Source of the DNA: CAWIUB01 sp963839175
GTDB lineage: Bacteria; Actinomycetota; Actinomycetes; Mycobacteriales; Jatrophihabitantaceae
Direction of reading: 5' to 3'
Assembly: GCA_963839175.1 (NCBI GenBank)
Contig: CAWIUB010000016.1
Location: 79,509-143,508, forward strand
DNA length: 64,000 bases
Part shown: piece after piece, positions 50,022 through 56,596 of the stretch
Position numbering within the stretch: the stretch's first letter is position 1
How the letters are laid out: every line of letters starts with the position of its first letter
Position numbers and translations under genes: made by a program
Notes under the pieces: model-generated
Told to the model about the DNA's origin: nothing
The model's input: only the letters and a program-made list of their open reading frames with translations
Databases searched by the model: none

Positions 50022-51625
50022 GCGAGCGGGGGACTGAGCGAATCACGCCAGCCACTGCAGGGCATGCTGGTCCGCGTGACGCCGACATGGACGACGGGCG
50101 AAATCCCATGGTGACCCGCCCGACCCGCGACGCTGACATCGACCGACCTGCCGACTGGGCGGCGCCCGGTGCGGCTCTGGTACGCAGCGCGCCGACCGAC
50201 GTCGTGCCCAAGCTCGCGGAGCTCGGCCGGGTCCACATCATGGGCATCGCCGGAGCGGGGATGAGCGGCTTGGCGCGGATTCTCATCGCGCGCGGCGTGC
50301 CGGTTAGCGGCTGCGAGGCGCGGGACTCCGCCACGATGGCGGCCCTGCGGGCGATCGGCGCGGATGTGCAGATCGGCAATTCGCCGGACCATCTCGCGGA
50401 CGCCGACAGCTTCGTCTACACGACGGCGATCAATCCGCGGCACCCGGAGTTCGTCGCGGCTCGGGCAAGTGGCAAGCCGGTACTGCGCCGCGCGGCGGCG
50501 CTGGCCGCGGGTCTCGAAGGCCAGCGTTGCGTGGCCGTCTCCGGCACGCATGGCAAGACGACGACCACGTCGCTGCTGACGGTCGCAGCGCAGGCCTGCC
50601 AGCTCGATCCGTCCTTCGCCATCGGCGGCAACCTGTACGAGACCGGGCTGAACGCGCACTATGGCAGCGGCGAGCTCGCGATCGTCGAGGCGGACGAGAG
50701 CGACGGATCGTTCCTGCTCACGCAGCCGGTCGCGGCGATCGTCACCAACGTCGAGGCCGATCACCTGGAGAACCACGGCGACCTCGAGGGGATCCACCGC
50801 GCCTTCGAACAGTTCGTCGACCGGATCGACGCCGGCGGGCTGCTGGTGGCCAGTGCGGACGACGCGGGCGCTCGCCGCGTCAGCGACTACGCCCGGGCCA
50901 GGGGGCGGCGGGTGCTGACCTACGGCGAGTCTGCCGACGCCGACGTTCGGGTGGCCGACATCGTCGAGCAGCCCGGCGGGGTGGAATTCACCGTCAGCAC
51001 CGGACGAATCGGCCGCGTGCCGGTTCGGGTCGGCTCGCTGGTTGGTCGGCACATGGCGCACAACGCGGCGGCGGCCTTGACGCTCGCCGCCGAGCTCGGC
51101 CTGGACGTGGCGGCGGTGGTGCGGGCGTGGGGCGGCTTTCAGGGCGTCCACCGCCGCTTCGAGCTGCGCGGGACGGCGGACGGCGTCCGGGTCTACGACG
51201 ACTACGCGCACCATCCGACCGAGGTGGCGGCAGAGCTGCGCGCGGCGCGGGCGGTCGTCCCAGCCGGCGGCCGACTGATCGGCGTCTTCCAACCCGGCAC
51301 GTACAGCCGCACGCAGACCTTCGCGACGCAGTTCGCCGAAGCGATGTCTGTTGCCGACATCGCGGTGGTGATGGACATCTTCCCGGCGCGCGAGGAGCCG
51401 ATACCGGGCGTGACCGGCGCGCTGATCGCCGAGCAGATCACCTTGCCCGCGCAGCACGTCGTCTACGAACCCAGTTACGCCGCGCTGCCTGGGCGCGTCG
51501 CGCAGCTCGCCCGTCCGGGCGACGTCGTCGTGACGATGGGGATCGGGGACGTGTACCTGCTGTGCCCTGAGATCCTCGCCGCCGTGGCCGCCGCCGCCAG
51601 CACCGTCGGGCAGCCGGGCGGATGA
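50018..51625 (+). CDS. murC: UDP-MurNAc: L-Ala ligase
   Basis: A 535-residue Mur ligase. VHIMGIAGAGMSGLARIL is the UDP-binding loop, SGTHGKTTTTSLL the ATP loop, EADESDGSF and NVEADHLENHG the central motifs, and VYDDYAHHPTEVAAEL the C-terminal domain. The first 60 residues precede the normal family start; ATG 50087 or 50108 may be used instead of the overlapping GTG 50018. Its direct overlap with ftsW shows that murG is absent from the cluster. Confidence 0.92.
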   Translation: MSERGTERITPATAGHAGPRDADMDDGRNPMVTRPTRDADIDRPADWAAPGAALVRSAPTDVVPKLAELGRVHIMGIAGAGMSGLARILIARGVPVSGCEARDSATMAALRAIGADVQIGNSPDHLADADSFVYTTAINPRHPEFVAARASGKPVLRRAAALAAGLEGQRCVAVSGTHGKTTTTSLLTVAAQACQLDPSFAIGGNLYETGLNAHYGSGELAIVEADESDGSFLLTQPVAAIVTNVEADHLENHGDLEGIHRAFEQFVDRIDAGGLLVASADDAGARRVSDYARARGRRVLTYGESADADVRVADIVEQPGGVEFTVSTGRIGRVPVRVGSLVGRHMAHNAAAALTLAAELGLDVAAVVRAWGGFQGVHRRFELRGTADGVRVYDDYAHHPTEVAAELRAARAVVPAGGRLIGVFQPGTYSRTQTFATQFAEAMSVADIAVVMDIFPAREEPIPGVTGALIAEQITLPAQHVVYEPSYAALPGRVAQLARPGDVVVTMGIGDVYLLCPEILAAVAAAASTVGQPGG

Positions 51626-51752
51626 GCGAGCGAGCATCGCAGGCGCGCCAGCGCCGAGCTTGTGCGGGGTCCCTGCGAAATCGCGAAGCGATCTCGTGGG
51701 GTGCAGGTGCGGAACGAGCGGCCGATGAGCGCTTGCGCGAAGAGGGTCGCCA

Positions 51753-52493
51753 ATGAGTACCGAGCTGCGGCGCCAGCCGGTCCGCCCGGCCCTCCGGACT
51801 CGCCCGCCACAGCGCAGGCGGCGCACGCATCGCAGGCGCCACCGGCTGATCCTCGTCGCGGTGGTCAGCTTCGCGGTGGCCGTGGTCGTCTGGGTCGTCG
51901 CATTCAGCCCGGTGCTCGGGGCCAATCAGGTCACCGTCCGCGGCAACCACACGGTGAGCGCTGCGCAGATACGCGACGCGGCGCGGGTTCCGCACGGCCG
52001 GCCGTTGATCCGGCTGGACACCGGCGTGATCCGGGCGCAGGTTGCCGCCCTGCCCGAGATTGCGACCGCGCACGTCGCGGTCTCGTATCCCTCGACGGTG
52101 ACGATCTCCGTGACCGAGCGGGTGGCTGTGGGTTACGTCACACGTGGCGCGGGTGTGGTGCTGGTCGACAAGACCGGCAAGCAGTTCCGGACGGTGCCCA
52201 CGACACCAGCGGGCCTGCCGCGCTTCGACGTCCCGCCGGGCGAGGCGGGCGAGGCCACCGGCGAGGCAGTCGCCACTGTCGCGGGCGTTCTGCCAGCTGC
52301 CGTGCTGAGCAAGCTGGCCGCGATCCAGGCGAGTGACCCCGGTTCCATCACCCTGCAGCTGCGCGACCAGCGCACGGTGCGCTGGGGGAATACCGACCGC
52401 AGCGCCGACAAGGCTCGGATACTGCCCACCTTGCTCGGGCAGCCTGGGTCGGTCTTCGACGTCAGCAACCCGGAGGAGGTGTTTGCGCGCTGA
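51753..52493 (+). CDS. ftsQ: Divisome protein FtsQ (DivIB)
   Basis: A 246-residue bitopic protein: an Arg-rich cytoplasmic tail (1-31), one TM helix (about 32-52), the POTRA domain (ANQVTVRGNHTVSAAQI to TISVTERVAVGYV) and the FtsQ beta domain. It links the early and late divisome. The 127 bases to murC hold no gene but contain a short ATCGC/GCGAT hairpin and a 21-base stretch nearly identical to the ileS start region. Confidence 0.88.
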   Translation: MSTELRRQPVRPALRTRPPQRRRRTHRRRHRLILVAVVSFAVAVVVWVVAFSPVLGANQVTVRGNHTVSAAQIRDAARVPHGRPLIRLDTGVIRAQVAALPEIATAHVAVSYPSTVTISVTERVAVGYVTRGAGVVLVDKTGKQFRTVPTTPAGLPRFDVPPGEAGEATGEAVATVAGVLPAAVLSKLAAIQASDPGSITLQLRDQRTVRWGNTDRSADKARILPTLLGQPGSVFDVSNPEEVFAR

Positions 52494-52509
52494 CACACGG
52501 CGCGCCTGC

Positions 52510-52537
52510 TTGAAACGGTCGTTCGGTTACGTACCGT
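52510..52537 (+). promoter_or_regulatory. Candidate ftsZ promoter
   Basis: TTGAAA (52510-52515), 16 bases, TACCGT (52532-52537), just after the ftsQ stop. A further TTGACA at 52555-52560 lies in an AT-richer block (ATAACGTTAAC) reminiscent of conserved sequence before mycobacterial ftsZ, but no good -10 follows it at 16-18 bases. Confidence 0.4.
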
Positions 52538-52598
52538 CGCATCAACATCCTAGGTTGACATAACGTTAACGGTCTACTTGAGGGTGAGGGTTCATCAC

Positions 52599-52668
52599 GG
52601 CGAGTCAACGGCGAGTCAGCAGTGAGCCAACAGCGGCACAGAGACACAGAGACACAGCGACACAACCG
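52599..52668 (+). repeat. Phased short tandem repeats in the ftsZ leader
   Basis: Three 11-bp units (GGCGAGTCAAC 52599-52609, GGCGAGTCAGC 52610-52620, AGTGAGCCAAC 52621-52631) are followed by 8-bp units CACAGAGA (52637-52644, 52645-52652), CACAGCGA (52653-52660) and a degenerate fourth. They lie between the promoter region and the small ORFs of the leader; they could bind a protein at regular spacing or be replication slippage products. Confidence 0.65.
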
Positions 52669-52688
52669 ACGAGTGGAAGCAGGTGCCC

Positions 52689-52730
52689 ATGACACCACCA
52701 CCCGGCCACCGATCAAGCGTGGTGGCCTGA
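52689..52730 (+). CDS. Upstream ORF 1 of ftsZ (13 residues)
   Basis: ATG 52689 opens MTPPPGHRSSVVA and stops at TGA 52728-52730. AAGCAGGTG precedes it. The first 22 bases match the first 22 bases of ftsZ at 17 positions, as if the ftsZ start had been duplicated. The stop shares its last base with the start codon of the next small ORF (TGATG). Confidence 0.5.
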   Translation: MTPPPGHRSSVVA

Positions 52731-52798
52731 TGACCGAATACCCCGCCGGCCTCCTCCCTGTGCTCCTGCAGTGTGCTCGATCGGAGGCCGGCTCATGA
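52730..52798 (+). CDS. Upstream ORF 2 of ftsZ (22 residues), overlapping the ftsZ start
   Basis: ATG 52730 overlaps the stop of ORF 1 by one base and the frame ends at TGA 52796-52798, overlapping the ftsZ ATG (ATGA). The peptide starts MTEYPAGLLPVLLQ. Its codons include both arms of the hairpin that covers the ftsZ ribosome-binding site, so its translation would open that hairpin. Confidence 0.5.
   Translation: MTEYPAGLLPVLLQCARSEAGS
52745..52792 (+). promoter_or_regulatory. Hairpin sequestering the ftsZ Shine-Dalgarno sequence
   Basis: GCCGGCCTCC (52745-52754) is perfectly complementary to GGAGGCCGGC (52783-52792), with a 28-base loop. The right arm contains GGAGG, the ftsZ ribosome-binding site, which ends 7 bases before the ATG at 52795. 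A 10-bp stem of nearly all G-C should be stable and block initiation unless ribosomes translate through it. Confidence 0.7.
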
Positions 52799-53928
52799 CA
52801 CCCCCACACAACTACCTCGCAGTCATCAAGGTCGTCGGTGTCGGCGGCGGCGGCGTCAATGCCGTCAACCGGATGATCGAAGTCGGCCTCAAGGGTGTCG
52901 AGTTCATCGCGGTGAACACCGATGCACAGGCGCTGCTGATGAGCGATGCCGACGTCAAGCTCGACGTCGGCCGCGAGCTCACCCGTGGTCTCGGGGCCGG
53001 CGCGCAGCCCGAGGTCGGGCGAAAGGCAGCCGAGGACCACCGCGACGAGATCGAAGAGGTTCTCAAGGGCGCTGACATGGTGTTCGTTACGGCTGGCGAA
53101 GGCGGCGGCACCGGAACCGGCGGCGCACCGGTCATCGCCAGCATCGCCCGCAAGCTCGGGGCCTTGACGATCGGCGTGGTCACCCGTCCATTCGCCTTCG
53201 AAGGCAAGAAGCGTGCCACCCAGGCCGAAGACGGCATAGACGCGCTGCGCGCCGAATGCGACACGCTGATTGTCATCCCGAACGACCGGCTGCTGCAGAT
53301 CTCGGAGAAGAACGTGAGCGTCATGGACGCGTTCCGCAGCGCCGACCAGGTGCTGCTCTCCGGCGTGCAGGGCATCACCGACCTGATCACAACGCCCGGC
53401 CTGATCAACCTGGACTTCGCCGACGTCAAGAGCATCATGAGTGGGGCCGGGTCCGCACTGATGGGCATCGGCTCGTCGCGCAGTGAGAGCCGAGCCCGCA
53501 ACGCCGCCGAGATCGCCATCGCGAGCCCGCTATTGGAGGCGAGCATGGATGGCGCGCACGGTGTGCTGCTGTCGATCTATGGCGGCTCGGACCTCGGCCT
53601 GTTCGAGGTCCACGACGCCGCCACCCTCGTGGCCGAGGCTGCGCATCCCGAGGCCAACATCATCTTCGGCGCCGTGATCGACGACACGCTCGGTGACGAG
53701 GTCAAGGTCACGGTCATCGCCGCCGGGTTCGACAGCGGCCAGCTGCCCTACAAGAAGGTCGAGCCGCGGCGCGAGCCTGCCGTGGTCGCGAGCTCGGCCA
53801 ACGGGTCAAGCCACGACGGGGCGGGCAAGGTGCATGAGCCGGCCTGGTCGATGCCAGCATCCGGGGTCGGCCGTGCGGCGATCGATCTTGACGACGAGCT
53901 TGACGTCCCCGACTTTCTCAAGCCCTAG
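52795..53928 (+). CDS. ftsZ: Cell division GTPase FtsZ
   Basis: A 377-residue tubulin homologue that forms the Z ring. The GTP signature GGGTGTGG is at 103-110, VGVGGGGVNAVNRM opens the fold, and INLDFADVKSIMS is the T7 synergy loop. A linker of about 50 residues precedes the C-terminal peptide DDELDVPDFLKP, which binds SepF and other partners. ATG 52795 has GGAGG upstream. The 301-base leader after ftsQ carries promoter-like sequence, phased repeats, two coupled small ORFs and the hairpin over the ribosome-binding site. Confidence 0.95.
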   Translation: MTPPHNYLAVIKVVGVGGGGVNAVNRMIEVGLKGVEFIAVNTDAQALLMSDADVKLDVGRELTRGLGAGAQPEVGRKAAEDHRDEIEEVLKGADMVFVTAGEGGGTGTGGAPVIASIARKLGALTIGVVTRPFAFEGKKRATQAEDGIDALRAECDTLIVIPNDRLLQISEKNVSVMDAFRSADQVLLSGVQGITDLITTPGLINLDFADVKSIMSGAGSALMGIGSSRSESRARNAAEIAIASPLLEASMDGAHGVLLSIYGGSDLGLFEVHDAATLVAEAAHPEANIIFGAVIDDTLGDEVKVTVIAAGFDSGQLPYKKVEPRREPAVVASSANGSSHDGAGKVHEPAWSMPASGVGRAAIDLDDELDVPDFLKP

Positions 53929-53952
53929 CGGGCGCCGGGCCAAGAGCACGGC

Positions 53953-54684
53953 GTGACCGGTTCGCTCGACCCCCACAGACAGGCGGAGCTCGTCGCGTCC
54001 CTGGCCGCGTTTCGCGCCCGCCTGGCCGACGCCTGTTCGCGCGTGGGCCGGGACCCGCGGGCGATCACGGTTGTCGCAGTCACCAAAGGCTTTCCGGCCT
54101 CGGACGTCGAGATCCTCGCGGGCCTCGGCATCCGCGACTTCGGCGAGAGCCGTGACCAGGAGGCGCGCGGCAAGGTGGCGGACGTGTCGGCAGCGCTGGC
54201 AGATGCGGGGGCCACAGCCCGCTGGCACTTCGTCGGGCGGCTGCAGACGAACAAGTGCCGGTCGGTCGCCCGCTACGCCGACGTCGTGCACTCGGTCGAC
54301 CGGCCGCAGGTGGCAGCAGCGCTCGGCGCAGGCGCGCAGCGTGCGCAGCGGCGGATCGAGGTATTCGTCCAGGTGAGTCTCGACGGCGATCCGGCACGTG
54401 GGGGAGTCCCCGAGCCAGGGGTCCTGCCGCTTGCCGACGTGGTCGCGGCCACCGAAGGGCTGCACCTGTCCGGGGTGATGGCAGTGGCCCCGATGGCCGC
54501 CGACCCTCGCGTCGCGTTCGCGAACCTGGCCCGGGTATCCGAACGGGTGCGCGCCCGATACCCCGCGGCAGCCTCGATATCGGCTGGCATGAGCGCGGAC
54601 CTGGAAGCGGCCGTCGAATACGGCGCGACACACATCCGGATCGGATCGGCGTTGCTAGGCCATAGAAGCGGGAATATCGGCTAG
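53953..54684 (+). CDS. YggS-family PLP homeostasis protein
   Basis: A 243-residue TIM-barrel PLP-binding protein of the YggS/PLPBP family. ITVVAVTKGFPASDVEIL carries the PLP lysine, FGESRDQEARGK and WHFVGRLQTNK follow, and SAGMSADLEAAVEYGATHIRIGSALLG is the C-terminal phosphate-binding part. GTG start 24 bases after ftsZ. The laccase-domain gene pgeF (ylmD), usual between ftsZ and this gene, is missing. Confidence 0.88.
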   Translation: MTGSLDPHRQAELVASLAAFRARLADACSRVGRDPRAITVVAVTKGFPASDVEILAGLGIRDFGESRDQEARGKVADVSAALADAGATARWHFVGRLQTNKCRSVARYADVVHSVDRPQVAAALGAGAQRAQRRIEVFVQVSLDGDPARGGVPEPGVLPLADVVAATEGLHLSGVMAVAPMAADPRVAFANLARVSERVRARYPAAASISAGMSADLEAAVEYGATHIRIGSALLGHRSGNIG

Positions 54685-54724
54685 CGTCCTGCAAAGATCG
54701 TTGCAGCAGCGAGTGGAGGACGAC

Positions 54725-55234
54725 ATGCCCGGAGCCATGCGGAAGATGGGCGTCTATCTCGGCCTGGTCGAGGACGACGAAGACGCCGTCGCCGACGGCA
54801 AGGAGTCCTACGACTCCTACGATCATCGCGCCGCCTCGCGCAACGGTGACTACGGTGCCGAATCGCGCTACGCCCGCGGCGACTCGAAGATCGTCCAGCA
54901 GCGCGAGTGGTCCGACACCGACCAGAACGGCGAATACGCCGAGTGCGACTACCCGGGCTACCGCATCACCACGCTGCACCCACGCACCTACAACGAGGCC
55001 CGAACCATCGGCGAGCACTTCCGCTCGTCGACTCCGGTGATCATGAACCTCTCCGAGATGGACGACGCGGACGCCAAGCGCCTCGTCGACTTCGCTGCCG
55101 GACTCACCTTCGGACTGCACGGACGCATCGAGCGGGTCACCGCCAAGGTGTTCCTGCTCAGTCCGAACAATGTGACGGTCACCGCGGCAGACAAGGCGCG
55201 CATCGCCGAGGGTGGCTTCTTCAACCAGTCGTAG
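54725..55234 (+). CDS. sepF: Z-ring anchoring protein SepF
   Basis: A 169-residue protein. The N-terminal amphipathic helix (MPGAMRKMGVYLGLVEDDED) binds membrane, an acidic linker rich in Tyr, Asp and Ser follows, and the SepF core begins about residue 80 (YRITTLHPRTYNEARTIGEHFRSSTPVIMNLSEMDDADAKRLVDFAAGL, quoted in parts: GEHFRSSTPVIMNL and KRLVDFAAGLTFGLHG). In actinobacteria lacking FtsA it tethers FtsZ to membrane. ATG 54725 follows GTGGAGGA. Confidence 0.92.
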   Translation: MPGAMRKMGVYLGLVEDDEDAVADGKESYDSYDHRAASRNGDYGAESRYARGDSKIVQQREWSDTDQNGEYAECDYPGYRITTLHPRTYNEARTIGEHFRSSTPVIMNLSEMDDADAKRLVDFAAGLTFGLHGRIERVTAKVFLLSPNNVTVTAADKARIAEGGFFNQS

Positions 55235-55307
55235 CGCACAGTCGGCCCGCGGCTCCTGGCACCATGGAGGGGGACCGCCCCTTGCCGACCTGTCAGGAGC
55301 CGCTGCG

Positions 55308-55595
55308 ATGACGCTGTTCTGGAGTGTCATCGCCTTCGTTCTCTACCTGTATCTGCTGCTGGTGCTGGCGCGCATCATCGTCGACATCACCCGGCAGTTC
55401 GCCCGATCGTGGCGTCCGGTCGGCGTCACGGCCGTCGGCTTGGAGCTCGTCTATGCGAGCACGGACCCGCCGGTGAAACTGCTGCGGCGGCTCATCCCGC
55501 CGGTGCGACTGGGTAGTCTGAGCCTTGACCTGAGCATCATGATCCTGTGGATCGGTATCCTGGCTCTTCGGTTGCTGGCTCTGTCCCTTGCCTAG
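55308..55595 (+). CDS. YggT-family membrane protein
   Basis: A 95-residue protein with two TM regions (about 3-25 and 75-93) and the YggT motif YASTDPPVKLLRRLIPPVRLG between them. ATG 55308 follows AGGAGCC. It stands between sepF and divIVA as in mycobacteria (Rv2146c). Proposed roles concern envelope or division, but function is not settled. Confidence 0.87.
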   Translation: MTLFWSVIAFVLYLYLLLVLARIIVDITRQFARSWRPVGVTAVGLELVYASTDPPVKLLRRLIPPVRLGSLSLDLSIMILWIGILALRLLALSLA

Positions 55596-55729
55596 ACCAG
55601 CTAGGCGGGGTCGGCCGGCCCTGATGGAGGGTTCCGGCTTGCATCATCACCGAACCACCTGCATCATCCGCACCGTGAACACGCTGCGCGGTAGCCCGGC
55701 TGCACAGCTGACGATCCCGAGGTGACCCT

Positions 55730-56596
55730 ATGCCGCTGACTCCCGCCGAGGTCCACAATGTGGCCTTCAAGAAGCCGCCGATCGGTAAGCGCGGATATGA
55801 CGAGGAAGAGGTCGACGCGTTCCTCGACGTCGTCGAGGTCGAGCTGTCTCGACTGATCGAGGAGAACAACGACATGCGCTCCCGGCCGGGCGCGGCCGGC
55901 ACGAATGGCGGGGGCGGCGCCAACCCGGCCGAGCTCGCGGCTGTCCGCGACGAGAACAGCCGCCTCAAGGTGCGCATCGGCGAGTTGGAGCAGGCCGTCG
56001 CTTCGGGCCACGACGGTGCGGCCCAGCAGGTCGTGGCGCTACAGCAGCAGCTGGCCCAGGCGGAGCAGGCGCTGGCGCAGAGCCGGCAGGATCTGCAGCA
56101 CGCCCAGCAGGCGGCTGCTGCCGCGCAGCAAGCCCCGGCCGAGGGGGCGTCAGCCGGCAGTGAGGCTCATCACGTCCAGGCGGTGCAGATGCTGGCGCTG
56201 GCCCAGCAGACCGCCGACACCCACCTGGCCCAGTCGAAGGCCGAGGCCGACCGGCTGCTGGCCGAAGCACAGGCCAACGCTCAAGCCACGATCACCGATG
56301 CCAAGACGGCATCGGAAAAGCACCTCGGCGAGGCTCAGACGCAGGCTGCGCAGGCCCTCCGCGACGCCGAGCAGCGCGCGTCGACGATCACCGCCCAGTT
56401 CGAACAGCGCAAGGAGTCGCTGGAGCGGCGGGTCGAGCAGCTGCGCACGTTCGAGCGGGAGTATCGCACCCGGCTCAAGAGCTACCTGGAATCCCAGCTG
56501 CGCGATCTGGACGCGAGCGGCCGAGCCGAGCCGGCGCAGCCTGGTCAGCAGCAGCGCGACGCCGCCGAGGTGACGCAGGGCGCTGCTCAGGGCTGA
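55730..56596 (+). CDS. divIVA: DivIVA/Wag31 polar growth scaffold
   Basis: A 288-residue coiled-coil protein. The N-terminal lipid-binding domain MPLTPAEVHNVAFKKPPIGKRGYDEEEVDAFLD is clear (family hallmark GYDEEEVDAFLD). A Gly-rich linker follows, then long coiled coil from about 75 to 255 rich in Gln/Ala/Glu, and a short polar tail. It marks negatively curved poles and directs tip growth. GAGGTGA precedes the ATG. Its last 10 bases overlap the 3' end of convergent ileS. The 134 bases before it hold a TGCATCATC direct repeat but no gene. Confidence 0.93.
   Translation: MPLTPAEVHNVAFKKPPIGKRGYDEEEVDAFLDVVEVELSRLIEENNDMRSRPGAAGTNGGGGANPAELAAVRDENSRLKVRIGELEQAVASGHDGAAQQVVALQQQLAQAEQALAQSRQDLQHAQQAAAAAQQAPAEGASAGSEAHHVQAVQMLALAQQTADTHLAQSKAEADRLLAEAQANAQATITDAKTASEKHLGEAQTQAAQALRDAEQRASTITAQFEQRKESLERRVEQLRTFEREYRTRLKSYLESQLRDLDASGRAEPAQPGQQQRDAAEVTQGAAQG

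Noticed and set aside
49784..51925. Open frame of about 710 codons antisense to murC and its flanks
   Set aside because: Shadow of murC: no recognisable domain, Arg/Gly-rich translation, and it spans several real gene boundaries.
52599..52668. MraZ-type operator before ftsZ
   Set aside because: The repeats have 8-bp and 11-bp periods and no TGGGN boxes, unlike the true site at 38691-38715.
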